A stretch of 64,000 bases of DNA from Locusta migratoria (GCA_026315105.1 CM048746.1:141652730-141716729), one strand, 5' to 3'; numbered from the stretch's first letter, positions 21,019 to 32,118 are shown. The notes: a model not told the origin generated them from the sequence alone. Program-made: numbers and translations.

Positions 21019-21502
21019 CTGGACAGAAGAAGCAATTGCTCAATTCGAAAAATGCAAAGAAGATCTAGCAAATGCTGCACTTTTAACATTTCCAGGTTTG
21101 AACAATCAACTTGCATTATTTGTGGATGCATCAGATTTTGCAGCAGGTACTGCATTGCAACAATGGCAAGATGAACAGTGGAGACCAATTGGATTCTTTT
21201 CAAAAAAGTTTACAGCAGCACAGAAGAAGTATTCCACATATGATAGAGAGCTGCTTAGCATCTATATGGCTGTCAAATATTTCAAATATCTGTTGGAAGG
21301 AAGATATTTCATTATTTATACTGACCATGCTCCTCTAACATATGCATTTAAACAAAAGAATGAAAAAGCAACACCAATTCGATTACGTTACCTCCAGTAC
21401 ATTTCGCAATTTACCATTGACCTACGTCATATATCTGGTAAAGAAAATGTTGTTGCTGATGGTCTATCAAGGCTTGAAGAACTAGTTCCAGTTAAGTGTT
21501 AA
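21000..21502 (+). pseudogene. pol: Gypsy Pol: RNase H part after frameshift
   Basis: Continues Pol in a shifted frame: RRHINWTEEAIAQFEKCKED, then LALFVDASDFAAGTALQQ (first catalytic Asp), FFSKKFTAAQKKYSTYDREL, IYTDHAPLTYAF and ISGKENVVADGLSRLEE. This is the RNase H domain that removes RNA from the cDNA hybrid. The frame stops at VPVKC, just after the RNase H/tether region where related elements run on into the integrase zinc finger. The integrase has been lost. Confidence 0.85.
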
Positions 21503-21596
21503 AATTTAATGTTTAATGAACCCGTGTGCCACATGTTTTCGATTTGAAATTTCGTGCTCGCGCTTCATGCTTTAAAATATCCAGAGATAAAAGTGG

Positions 21597-21634
21597 CCAA
21601 AAAAAAAAAAAAAAAAGAATCATTCGAGTGCCGG

Positions 21635-21692
<58 letters not shown>
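21597..21692 (+). repeat. Poly(A) run and (AT)n microsatellite
   Basis: An A run at about 21599-21616 is followed by an uninterrupted AT dinucleotide array from about 21636 to 21692. Both lie in the pogo-like element between the gypsy insertion and the transposase remnant. Confidence 0.85.
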
Positions 21693-21694
<2 letters not shown>

Positions 21695-21706
21695 TTACTT
21701 AGGGCG

Positions 21707-22150
21707 CGAAACGAAAAAAGAATGTGACCTCATTGTAACAAATGCTTTGCACTTTGCAGAAAATTGATGCTGGTGAGCCACCCACGAAAGTTGCTGCGGA
21801 TTTGAACGTCGGTATGAGTGCGATTACTGATTGAAAAACAAACTGATCAGATATTTAAACATTTTGTTCCATTCAAGCGTCAAGCAGCGCAATGAAATCT
21901 CAAAGAAGAATGAGAAAACATTCATATCCTCAGTTAGAAGAGGTTTTATTTTTGTAGCATGAACAAATAAGAGCCAAAGGTATGCTAGTTAAGGGCCTCT
22001 ACTTCCTATAAAAGCGATTACTTTTTATGAGCTGAATGAAGGAAAGGAGTAAGAATTCCTCGGAAATTATGGCTCGCTGGATCGGTTCAAGAAGCGGCGT
22101 GGCATTCGCACGTTTAACGATCGTGCTTAGCGGTATTGACGCAATTCGGT
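21707..22150 (+). pseudogene. Pogo/Tigger-like transposase N-terminus, decayed
   Basis: A degraded frame reads LQKIDAGEPPTKVAADLNVG, then MSAITD, the CENP-B/pogo helix-turn-helix with its LxxGExxxxVAxxxNVxxSxIxD pattern. It is followed by HSYPQLEEVLFL, then HEQIRAKG and, in another frame, LDRFKKRRGIRTF (the second DNA-binding helix block). Several stops and frameshifts. No DDE motifs follow before the right terminus, so the copy is internally deleted. Confidence 0.65.
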
Positions 22151-22347
22151 GTGTTTCACGCGTGAAAACAGGAGACTTCGGTTTTATCCGAGATTTTCAT
22201 TATCCGAACCGGCCGCCATACCGATCATTTTGGATAAACGGTAGTTCACTATTTTGTATTTTATCCTTTTCTTAACAGCGGACACTTCTTAAAAGCGGAC
22301 AGTTTTATTTTCCCCTTTGGTGTCCGTTATTCAGTAGTTTTACTGTA

Positions 22348-22770
22348 TACATCTGCAAGCACCGTTAACAATCGTCCAGAACGCAGAGCGCTCTCTCGGC
22401 AAACTACATAAAAGAAACATATGCTAAATGTTTAAACAGAAACATGTAAGTTACATCTCCTAATGACCAAAACCTTCTACGCAAGACCTCCGCAGACGCA
22501 CCACTTTTACAAGAATAGCGCGCATTGCATTTATTTAATGGAGCTGAGCCAGGTCGAAAGTTCCGAAATTTAACACTCTCTCTCTTTAGCGATCTAGCCC
22601 TGTTACGTTTCCTTAGATCAAAGAATAGATGCGCATTCCGAGAATTCGGGTAGTTTAATTTTACCTCTTATTTCCTTGCTACACATATAATTTATCGATT
22701 TTCGACAGTCTACACTAAAACAAATGATTAAACATGCCTCCCAAAGAAGGTAACTACCCAGCTTTAAATC
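22348..22770. other. Uncharacterised sequence between two transposons
   Basis: Includes 22393-22444, a direct repeat of 17275-17336 on the other side of the pogo-like element. No gene recognised. It ends at the left target duplication of the hAT-like shell. Confidence 0.4.
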
Positions 22771-22934
22771 ACCTAACCAGGGCCGGCGCAAGGCACGTGC
22801 GAAACGTGCGGCCGCACGGGGCGGCACTTTCCGAGAGGCGGCAAAACTGACACCCCCTTTTTGGCCCACGGTAGTAACACTAAAAGTGGGCCTTAGCGAT
22901 CGTCTTTTGACAGTTCAAAATTTAAATGAAAATA

Positions 22935-23430
22935 ACAGCTTAACTATTCATGTGACCCGAAAATTGAATAACCGAATTTGTAGAGGAGAAAATTCTCTAT
23001 AACTTTGCTCTCTTAAGTTTTTTTTTTCATATCTCGTAGAGTTTCAAAGATATTTGCAGAAATAACGGCAAATTTGGGCTGTATGTATGTCTGTCTGTCT
23101 GTCCGTCCGTCTGTCTGTCTGTCTGTCCGTAACCTGTTCCCTGCTTTTAAGACGAACCGTTCAACCGATCAGCACCAAATTTTACAGACATGATTGTAGG
23201 CCGCCAGAGACCAGAATTTTCAAATTTTTCGGACAAAAAATACGGTAGTAATACCAAAAACGCCGTTTGTAATATAATTGTAATTGCAAACAAACCGTTC
23301 ATCTGACACGAAAATTGAATAACCTAATTTGTAGAAGAGAAAATTCTCTACAACTTTGTTCCCTTATGTTTTTTTTTTTTTTTTTTCAAATCTCGTATCG
23401 TTTGAGACATATTTGAAAAAATAACGGAGA
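22935..23430 (+). repeat. Pair of ~125-bp direct repeats and a TCTG-type microsatellite
   Basis: 22940-23067 and 23299-23427 match over their whole length (GAAAATTGAATAACC, GAAAATTCTCTA and TCGTA blocks), differing mainly in T-run length. Between them lies a (TGTC)n/(CTGT)n array at about 23084-23131. Noncoding. Confidence 0.7.
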
Positions 23431-23820
23431 TTTGACACCCTCCATTGAATTAACGAAAAACAGCCATTCGGAGATGTCACGTGACATTCCTCGCCCAGAA
23501 CTCTCTCTGGCATACGCCATCTTGCGTTGCGTATTTGATGATTTTCTTATTGTAACTTACACGTTGTCATTTCAAAGCAATGGCACACTGAAGAATTAAC
23601 AAAAACACATCGTTCTTCGTACGATAAATAATAATCTAGTGTCTATAAATGCCATATTAGCATCAGTTAACAACGGCCATGAATAATATGAGATTAAAGT
23701 ACTAATCTTTTGATTGATAGCCGTAGCGCGCCTAGCAACATAACAGGCATCGAAATTTTAATCTTACAAAGTAAAATAGTGAAAACACAGAAAGTAAAGA
23801 CACAGAGACGTTATAAATTG
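23431..23820. other. Uncharacterised part of the hAT-like shell
   Basis: No convincing open frame or repeat match. It ends in an A-rich run (23831-23899) that precedes the L1/Tx1-like element E1. Confidence 0.35.
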
Positions 23821-24035
23821 TGCTCGGACCAAAAAAAAAAAAAAAAAAAGAAAAAAAAATGAAAAAAAAAAAATAAAAAAAAATAAAAAAAAAAAATAAA
23901 GATATAGCAGAAAAGAGTGTTTTGCGACAGCGACTCAGAATACGTGTGCGCTGCGACTGTCTGCGCTGTGCAGCGCAGTGGCGGAACGCGGCTGCATCGC
24001 TGTTGCTGACGCACGCTGACAGCTGGAACTTGTGA

Positions 24036-25239
24036 GTACTGATTTACATTCACACCACGAATACAAAATATAGGAAGTCGTGTTTAAAGTTCTCGTTTCC
24101 GTATGGGTATGAACGTCCAAAAGTGTATGAAATTGTCGACTGGTTTTACGATCACCTTGGGTTGAAAGATGAAGAAGTTGTTGGTTACACTTACGATTTT
24201 CTTGGTAATGCTGTGTATGCAAAGTTGATAGACGATGAAACTTGTGTTAGAATTGTAACGAAGACTGGAGGTAACGCGAAATTTCAAAATTGTAAAGGTG
24301 AAGTTGTCAATGTTGCAATTTCCTACGCAGGTTTAGGTCTACGATCAGTTCGAGTTTTCAATCTTCCATTTGAAATGGAATTCGAATATATTCGAGAAGC
24401 CCTTTCACCGTATGGGAAGGTTATTCAAATTACGACTGAAAAATGGCAAGGCCACAAACACTACAATGTTGACAATGGAGTAAGAAACGTAAAAATTGAT
24501 CTGACAAAACATGTGCCTTCTTTTATTACGATACAAGGATTTAAAGCACTGGTGGTATATGATGGTCAGCCACGAACTTGTGTTATATGCGGAGCTACAG
24601 GACACCTTAAAAGTGAATGCGTTTAGACCGGATTAGTCAAATAGGAAATGTAACATATGCACAGAAGTTAGCAGACACGCCGACTCAGAGCGTGGTGCTT
24701 CCGGTGCCGAGTACAGAGGTGCAGGCAGCGGTAGATAACACAGTGAGAGGACGCGAGGCAGCCACCTCCAGCGAAAATACGTGTGGCTGGGGGAGGGAGC
24801 CAACGAAACGCACGATACAGCAGACAGGCATGCAATACAATACACGCCGCCATCTGAACAGACAGAAGTGGACCGCACTCATACCCAGAGTAACTCTCAA
24901 ATAGTGAGTGTTAATCGTGTAACGGAGACAGCAGTACTATCAAGTACTGCTGGCACTCCAGCAGAGGGTGACAAAGAGACAAGAAAAGACAACATTTCAA
25001 CAGAAAATTTGACTGCTGTCAAAGAGAATAATAAACAGCAGACTGCAAAACCCAAACGGACACGGAAACAGGAGCTTGATGTAAAGCAGGAATTAACAAG
25101 AAAACTGGAAAGAACAAAGAAAATACTGAAAACTGAAATCATAGCAGTCGAAAGTACTGAGAAGAGACTTCATCACGTTGATAATGAAGATGTCAAAATT
25201 AATTTAGAATGTGAGATATTGGAACCCATGGACACATAG
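24036..25239 (+). pseudogene. E1 ORF1: nucleic-acid-binding protein with CCHC knuckle
   Basis: First part (24036-24626): KVYEIVDWFYDHLGLKDEEV, an RRM-like middle (FNLPFEMEFEYIREALSPYG) and a zinc knuckle CVICGATGHLKSEC (CX2CX4HX4C). It then shifts frame to a Thr/Ser/Glu-rich region and, in a third frame, a Lys/Glu-rich possible coiled coil (KQELTRKLERTKKILKTEI, to 25239). No ATG precedes the first block in frame after the TGA at 24033, whereas E2 has one, so the start appears lost. ORF1 proteins of this group bind element RNA. Confidence 0.7.
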
Positions 25240-25308
25240 ATAATAATCTTATAGACATGTCGACTCTGTGGTCTGACGATACCGGTCAAGAATAGTTGCC
25301 TCAAATTC

Positions 25309-27545
25309 ATGCAAGCATATAAAATAGCTTCCATTAATATCAATAGAATTGAATCCGATGTCAAAATTAAATGTCTACAAGATTATTTATATGCAGCTGA
25401 TGTGGACGTAGCTATGATTCAAGAAGTAGTTACACATAAAATTGTTAATATTTTTGGTTATGATGTTATTTTAAATATTGGTCAGGATTGTGGGACAGCA
25501 TTAATGTACAAAATGGGCATACCATGCCAAGCACAATCTATACTTGAAAGTGGACGTGGAATAGCGGCAAAAATACAAGATTTGTTATTAGTTAATACAT
25601 ATGCCCCGACTGGCTCCAAGGGCAAACGAGGAAGAGGTAATTTGTTTCGTGATGAAATAGTGCATCTGTTAACAGACACTCGACATATTATTCTGGGAGG
25701 AGATTTTAATTGTGTTTTGCGTCCAGCAGATCAAGACCCTAATTTTAATTTCTGTGAGGAGCTGAGTGTTTTAACAACTGGATTAGTCTTAATAGATACA
25801 TGGATTCATCTCCGCCCACACACTATAGGCTACACATACGTTAGTAGTACCTCTAAAAGTAGATTAGACAGAATTTATGTATCTAAAACTTTTACACAAA
25901 ATGTGGTTGAATGCGAGATATGGCCAGTAAGTTTTTCAGATCATTGTGCCTATAACATAACGGCTAACTACATAAAACAACAATGTTTTCTGGGAAGAGG
26001 GGTCTGGCAACTAAATTTGTCGCTTCTGGATGACAAGGAATTACAAAAAGAAATTATCGAGACATGGACGAGATGCCTTCGAAGTCTAGCAAGACACCGA
26101 AAGCGCATTACCTGGTGGTTTCAAGTTGTAAAGCCGCAAATAAGAAGATGCATTATTCGGTTTTCACGAGCAAAGAACTACTGGCGGAGAAGGACACTGG
26201 AATATTATTTCCTAAGTCTACGTGACTTGTACAACGAGCCAACGAATCTAACAGCTAATGTTCTTAGAATAAAACGTATCAAAGCAAAATTTACTGCTTT
26301 GATACGCCAGTCTTTGAAAGGGAAAAAAGTGCGAGCGCGTTCCACAACTGATATCTATCAAGAAAACACTTCGATATACCATATGATAAGGGAAGCAAAA
26401 AGAGGCAAACAGAAGATAATCAACCACCTCCAGGATGAGCAAGGAAACAACTATGACAATCAGAATGCTATTAAGCAACATATTGTACAGTACTATTCGG
26501 ATCTTTATTCTGAATCTGTGATAGACTTGGTTGTACAGGAAGATTTTTTGTCTAATATACAACCAATAGTTAACCTCGACGAAAATGAAGAGCTTATAGA
26601 AACCATCTTGGAAGATGAAATACAAAAAACAATCACGGAATCTCCACGAAACAAAGCTGCCGGAATAGATATCATACCAGTAGAGTTTTATATACAATTT
26701 TGGACTGTTATTGGAAGTGAACTAACATTAATGTACAATGAATTGTTGGTAGATAACAGCTTTCCACTAGAATTCACTGAAGGCATGGTCGTGCTTATCC
26801 CAAAAAAGTCACGGAGTATTAAAATAGAGGACTTCAGACCAATTACTCTACTCAATTCCGACTTCAAAATTTTTACTCGTCTCATAAATAATAGAATGAA
26901 ACCACTTCTTGGTAAGATACTTGGGCCATACCAAACAGCAGCTGGTACAGGTAGATCAATGGTGAACATTCTTTCTGAATATAGAGATATTTTATATTTA
27001 ACATGGTTATGTAATTGTCAAACTGCTATGATTTTCCTAGATTTTAACAACGCATTCGATAGGATTAACCACTGTTTTCTGCTAAAAGTGTTGAGTAAAA
27101 TAGGATTTAATGCTCCTTTCTGTCACCTGATACGAAATTGCGTAGTTGGAACACATTCCAGAATAAAGATCAATGGGCAGTTAACTAACCAAGTGCCAAT
27201 CAATCAGTCTGTTAGACAAGGATGTTCTTTATCCATGACGTTGTATAGGTTCGCTGTGGAACCATTACTTTTGTATTTGCACCTCCATCTGAGAGGATTA
27301 AAACTTTTCAACACCAAAACGGTCTGTCATGCATATGCAGATGATATAAGTATTCTTGTCAACACGAAACAAGAGATTGAAATTGTTCGAGAAATTATTA
27401 TGTCTTTTTCCAGTGCAAGTGGAGCAAAGCTCAACAAGCATAAGTCGAAGATTTTGGCCATCGGACCCAACAGTGATCATATGCAAACCACCTGGTTGCA
27501 AAGAACAGACAAGGTAAACTGTTTAGGAATGTTCTTAACACCAAA
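25309..27545 (+). CDS. E1 ORF2: endonuclease-reverse transcriptase, N-terminal part
   Basis: An intact frame from an ATG, with no stop until the SINE. Endonuclease blocks: ASININRIES, MIQEVV, VNTYAPTG, ILGGDFNCVL (GDFN), SRLDRIYVS and SFSDHCAY (SDH). RT blocks: GMVVLIPKKSRS, FRPITLLNSDFKIFTRLINN, IFLDFNNAFDRINH, VRQGCSLSMTLYRFAVEPLL and AYADDISILV (catalytic YADD near residue 675). These cover target nicking and cDNA synthesis. The frame runs into the SINE and stops at 27582, so the product is truncated. The reading frame is otherwise well kept, which suggests a fairly young copy. Confidence 0.85.
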
Positions 27546-27863
27546 AAAGGTAAAGCAGTCAACAATCCGAAGATTGGTTTGAACACCACAGTGCTTTACT
27601 AGGCATGGTCCTATCTGGAGGTGGTATGCCGTTGCCTTCCTCCGACTTTGGAACTGACTTACCCAGCCAGTTATAGGGGGACCTACAGTTTAACGTGGGT
27701 TCCGAACCACGGTGCTACTCGGTATTTTTCACATGAGCAACATTGCCAGAGGTGAAAGAAGTGGAAAGTGACAGATAAAAATCCTAGGCCCTGGCGGGGA
27801 TCGAACCTGCGACCTTTGGATTTTTGTAGTCTGGCACTCTACCACTGCGCAACCGAGGCGCAC
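27546..27863 (-). repeat. tRNA-derived SINE (tRNA-Met-like head) inserted in E1
   Basis: The 12-mer CTTAACACCAAA flanks it at 27534-27545 and 27864-27875. Read on the minus strand the head is GCGCCTCGGTTGCGCAGTGG, then an AGAGTGCC-type box A continuation and a box B GGTTCGATCC, followed by a body with GTTGCTCATGTG. The head resembles elongator tRNA-Met. It differs from the main SINE family of the window in both head and tail. Confidence 0.88.
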
Positions 27864-28640
27864 CTTAACACCAAATCCACATGAAATGATAACGGTAAAT
27901 TGGGAGCATAAGCTGAATATTATAAGAGCCACACTCAAAGAACACACAACCCGATCATTAAATCGTCTGCAAAGAGTGCTGTTTATAAACACTTATATTA
28001 TCAGCAAGACACATTACATAGGAGCCGTTTTACCAATTTCTTCTGATATAGCACAAAAAATTTTAATTGCCATATACTGGTACGTATGGAGAGGCAACAT
28101 TTTCAAAGTCTCCCTCCAAACAATGACTTTGCCTCGCACTGATGGAGGCTTGGCAGTCAAGGATGTTCAATCACAGTGCACTGCATTGTTTATTAAGCAG
28201 ACAACAAAATGTTACAGAGCGCCCAACTTGGTATTACCAAATGCCTTTTTAGTACCTTGGCCGCGAAAGATCAGAGGGCGCCAGTAAAAGTGGGACACAT
28301 TAATGCTCAACTGGCCTATGTCTGTAAATATTATACAAAATTAAGTTATTTACAAGAAGCTGCTCACAGATATACCACTTCGAAGTTGTACATTTCACTG
28401 ATTAGAGGACACCCACGAAACCCTATAGAGCTAAAATATTCAAACAAAAAGTGGAAAAATATCTGGAAAAACATAAATAATAAGATCCTTACGACTGACG
28501 AGCAATCTGTGTGACATGACATTGTTAATGAAAAAGTACCAACAGGAGAAAAACTGTATAAAATAAAAATGAAGTCTGACCCATATTGTGACCATTGCCA
28601 ATTGGTAGACACAATAGCACATACCTTTGTTTGCAGAGAC
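27864..28640 (+). pseudogene. E1 ORF2, C-terminal part after the SINE
   Basis: Resumes the same protein: RSLNRLQRVLFINTYIISKT, KILIAIYWYVWRGNIFKVSL, then LPRTDGGLAVKDVQSQC (the L1-type GG-x-x motif). A frameshift near 28270 leads to KYSNKKWKNIWKNINNKI and, after a TGA at 28512, to the C-terminal finger CDHCQLVDTIAHTFVC (CX2CX7HX4C). It ends near 28640. Lesions here contrast with the clean N-terminal part. Confidence 0.75.
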
Positions 28641-29800
28641 TGAAATACCATCTAGAAGTGGACGCGAAAAAAGCTAGCAATTATCAACAGGACGTCGGAA
28701 AATGCAATAAAGGTAGAAGATATAATATATCCAGGCTGGAATCTATACCCTAGTTAGTTGGAAAATTTATAAACTACATCATTAAAAACAAAACTACAAC
28801 ATTAGAAGAATTTGTGATGTATATTAAAGAAGAACACAACAAATTACAGAAGCTACCAAAATATAAACAACAATTTCAAAATTTCCTCTTTCATACCCTG
28901 AAATAAAAATGAAAAAAAAAAAAAGTTAAATGTGAGGAAGTATCACAAGATGTGCAACAATGATTTCTGCAGCTACAACAAACCAACAGAAGATGAACAA
29001 CATAATGAAAATATAAAATAAATTTCAGAAGCAATAGTAGATAATTTGTTTTCACATATTATATATAATGAATAAATGCTTTGTATAATAATAATGATAA
29101 TAAAGGTTAAAAAAAAAAGGAAAAAAAGTAGCGTAGTGCGCACGCTAAGGTCGTTGGTTCGGAACCCGCCACTGCCTAATTTTTTTTCCTAAAAGGGTTT
29201 CAGACACTCTTGTTAATTAATTTTTTATTATTTAGATAATTGTTTTGGTCCAAAATGTTTGCAAAAACTTATAAAAATACAAATCTACAGTGGGCCGTAA
29301 AACACGTCAGTGCGATTTTTTTATAGATATATTTTTTTAAGGACAAACCTAACATTCGTGCCCAAGAGGTGATTCGAAACCAAACCTCCGAGGGAGCTAC
29401 TTCGGGAACTGTGGCATGGCGCCTCGAGTACCTGCCGGTAGCCCCTGTTAACAAGGGGAAGGGAGGAGCAGCATCGTCGTGTTTACGCCGGAAGATCAGA
29501 GTGGAAGCACGCTGGCGTACATGTACGCTTCAGTATTCTTATGAGTGGAGCGCTGCCAGCGTGTTACGCGCCGTGCGTTTACTCACAACTAAATATGCAA
29601 AAGAGGAAGTTCAACTTGGAAATACGAATGCAATATTCGATACAGCGGTTACATGTTAACCCTGAAGCAATTTTGTTAAGCCCTTCAATGGCAGTTTCCG
29701 AGTGTTCTATTCTTCTCGCACTATGGAAAAAATCGTTGAAATTTACTACGGTCAAACATGTCCAACACCTAAAATAGCTAGAAGTATTCCGAATGGGAGT
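28641..29800. other. E1 3' region and uncharacterised sequence
   Basis: E1's 3' untranslated region appears to run to about 29110. Next comes a tRNA-like box B (GTTGGTTCGGAACCCGCC near 29152) and, near 29370, another on the minus strand (GGTTTCGAATCAC); these are possible SINE head remnants without clear ends. The GC-richer stretch 29440-29580 has no recognisable gene. Confidence 0.4.
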
Positions 29801-29804
29801 AATT

Positions 29805-31505
29805 ACAAGGGATAAAAGAAACATTTGGAGATAAGAAAAACAGCTCTATGAAAATAAAGAACACAGATGGAAAACCAGTTCTCAGCAAAGAAGGGGAAAC
29901 TGAAAGGTGGAAACAGTATATAGAGAGGCTCTATGAAGGAAATGAATTTAGCGGCAATATTGTAGAAAGGGAAGAAGAAGTAGATGACGAAATAGGAGAT
30001 AATGTACTGAGAGATGAATTTGACAGAGAACTCAAAGACCTAAGTCGAAACAAGGCCCCTGGAGTAGATGATATTCCCTCAGAGCTACTGAAGTCTCTGG
30101 GAGAACCAGCCATGACAAAATTGTTTCACCTGGTGTGTAAGATGTATGAGACAGGTGAAGTACCCTCAGACATTAAGAAAAATGTTATAATCCCCATTCC
30201 AAAGAAAGCAGGTGCAGTCAGGTGTGAAAACTACAGAACCATAAGTTTAATAAGTCATAGTAGCAAAATATTAACACGAATTATTTACAGAAGGATGGAA
30301 AAGCTGGTAGTAACCAGTTTGGGTTCAGGAGAAATGTAGGAACTCGGGAGGCAATAGTCACTTTACAGCTTATCCTAGAAGATAGATTAAGAAAAGTTAA
30401 ACCTACATTTCTAGCTTTTGTAGATTTGGAGAAGGCTTTTGACAATATTGATTGGAATAAACTCTTTGAAGTTCTGAAGCAAGCAGGAGTAAAATATAGG
30501 GAGCATAAGATTATTTACAACTTGTACAAAAACCAGAGAGCGGCTGTCAGAGTTGAAGGGCATGAAAGGGATGCAGTGGTTGGAAAGGGTATAGGACAGG
30601 CTTGTAGCCTTTCTCCAATGTTATTCAATTTGTACATTGAGCAAGCTATAAAGAAAAGCAAGGAGAAATTTGGTGAAGGAATAAAAGTTCAGGGGGAAGA
30701 ATTAAAAACATTGTGTTTTGCTGACGACATAGTAATTCTGTCAGATACAGCAAAGGACTTGGAAGAGCAATTGAATGGAATGGACAGTGTGCTGAAAGGT
30801 GCATATAAGATGAACATTAACAAGAGCAAAACTTGGGTAATGGAGTGCAGTCTAAGAAAATCAGGTGATGTTGAAGGAATTAGATTAGGTAACGGAAGCA
30901 ATAAAGGAGGTAGTTGAGTTTTGTTACTTGGGCAGTATAATAACAAATGATGGTCGCAGTACAGAGGATATAAAATGCAGAATGGCAATGGGTAGAAAAG
31001 CGTTCTTGAAAAAGAGAAATTTCTTAACATCGAATATTGATTTAAGCCTAAGGAAGTCCTTTCTGAAGGTATTTGTATGGAGTGCTGCCTTGTATGGGAG
31101 TGAAACATGGACGAAAAACAGTGCTGACAGGAAGAGGATTGAGGCTTTTTAAATGTGTTGCTACAGAAGAGTGCTGAAGATTAGGTGGGTGGATCGCGTA
31201 ACTAATGAGGAGGTGCTGAATAGAATTGGGGAGAAAAGAAATTTCTGGCGTACCTTGACTAAAAGAAGGGATATATTGGTAGGGCACATTCTTAGACATC
31301 AAGGAATTGTGAATTTAGCGTTGGAGGGAAGTGTGTGGGGTAAAAATCGAAGAGGAAGACCAAGAGATGGATACAGTAGGCAGATTCAGACACATGTAGG
31401 TTGCCGTTCTTATGTGGAAATGAAGAGGCTTGCTCAGGATAGGGTATTGGGAGAGCTGCATCAAACCAGTATCAGGACTGAAGACCACAAAAACAACAAA
31501 GACAT
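29805..31505 (+). mobile_element. RTE-family retrotransposon, 5'-truncated plus-strand copy
   Basis: Same family as 32801-36302. It begins in the linker before the RT (IKETFGDKK, then NTDGKPVLSKEGETERWKQY) and runs through ELKDLSRNKAPGVDDIPSEL, KKNVIIPIPKKAGAVRCENY, FVDLEKAFDNIDW, IGQACSLSPMLFNLYIEQA (RQGCSLSP altered to GQACSLSP), FADDIVIL, LYGSETWT and RNRRGRPRDGYSRQIQ-type blocks to CATCAAACCAGTATCAGG and an ACAACAA-type 3' end. Frameshifts near 30315 and 30900 and a stop at 31150 make it defective. Target duplication unclear. Confidence 0.85.
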
Positions 31506-31776
31506 TGGTAGCAAGCCTGGCATAAGTTCTGTTTCGACGTATTTTTCACAATTTTTGCTATCCGTTTCTGAGTGGTAGTCGGACGTTTTGGTTTTTGAGC
31601 CATGAAACACGTGTATGAAACACGCTGCATGAGCAACAATTAAACTCTGATCGGCACTTCTGATTGACAATGCTACTCGCACATTATGACTTTGCCAACA
31701 TTTATTTACTGTATACTGTTTTTCGTTGAATACATTATCTGTTGACAACCTCTGAAAAATGGTTATTTACGTCAAC
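31506..31776. other. hAT-shell or intervening sequence, no gene
   Basis: Nothing recognised between the RTE copy and the SINE that follows. Confidence 0.3.
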
Positions 31777-31786
31777 TGTAAGTTGA

Positions 31787-31874
31787 TACAGCGCGGGATT
31801 AGCCGAGCGGTCTAAAGGCGCTGCAGTCATTGACCATGCGGCTGGTCCCGGCTGAGGTTCGAGTCCTCCTTCGG

Positions 31875-31931
<57 letters not shown>

Positions 31932-32028
31932 GTCCTTAGGATAATTTAGGTTGAGTAGTGTGTAAGCTTAGCGACTGATGACCTTAGCAGTTAAGTCCCA
32001 TAAGATTTCACATACATTTGAACATTTT
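31787..32028 (+). repeat. tRNA-derived SINE (Leu-like head) with (GT)n expansion
   Basis: The head GGGATTAGCCGAGCGGTCTA (box A) and box B AGGTTCGAGTCCTCC resemble a tRNA with a long variable arm, such as tRNA-Leu. A (GT)n array at 31877-31930 separates head from body (TTGTCCTTAGGATAATTTAG; tail GACTGATGACCTTAGCAG). Flanking decamers TGTAAGTTGA (31777-31786) and TGTAAATTGA (32029-32038) are a target duplication with one change. It is a different subfamily from the SINE at 33418. Confidence 0.88.
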
Positions 32029-32118
32029 TGTAAATTGACAAGACTTATTTTAGCTAGATTTCTTCAATCAGGTTTGACTCCTTTTTGAGCTTGTGTCCAG
32101 CGACTGTTTTGTACGAAT

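Larger units (their letters stand above)
18708..21533 (+). mobile_element. Ty3/gypsy retrotransposon (CsRn1/Kabuki-like), integrase-less
   Basis: The primer-binding site GTGACCCCGACGTGAT at 18753-18768 complements the 3' end of tRNA-Trp, as in the CsRn1 group. Gag and pol follow. A direct repeat of about 40 bases (contains TGTTAAAATTTAATG, ends ...ACA) occurs immediately before the PBS region (18708-18747) and immediately after the pol stop (21494-21533), exactly where LTRs belong, but far too short for normal LTRs. No 5-bp target duplication was seen. Integrase and most of the LTRs are absent. Confidence 0.8.
17921..22345 (+). mobile_element. Pogo/Tigger-like DNA transposon carrying a gypsy insertion
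   Basis: Inverted ends CAGTAGAACTTCC... and the complement of CAGTAAAACTACTG..., each followed inward by AACGGACAC-type sequence and flanked by TA (17919-17920, 22346-22347). This matches the pogo/Tigger pattern. A decayed transposase N-terminus lies at 21707-22150. About 2.8 kb of the interior is a Ty3/gypsy retrotransposon. The left arm has several AGCGGACA/AACGGACA repeats. Confidence 0.8.
23900..29115 (+). mobile_element. L1/Tx1-type non-LTR retrotransposon E1
   Basis: Two-ORF element. GC-rich 5' leader at about 23915-24035, ORF1 at 24036-25239, ORF2 at 25309-28640, and a 3' region ending in ATAATAATAATGATAATAAAG-type repeats and an A run near 29110. ORF2 is split at 27546-27863 by a SINE. 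A related, more decayed element E2 lies at 42.4-47.0 kb. The GG-x-L-x-x-x-x motif after the RT and the C-terminal CCHC finger fit the L1/Tx1 group. The exact clade is uncertain. Confidence 0.75.

Noticed and set aside
23082..23131. CRISPR-like short repeats
   Set aside because: This is a TGTC/CTGT-type microsatellite without spacers; no CRISPR array exists in the window and the sequence is eukaryotic.
24633..24904. Long open frames on the minus strand opposite E1 ORF1
   Set aside because: They are shadows of the biased codon composition of ORF1; the plus-strand frames carry the recognisable protein order.
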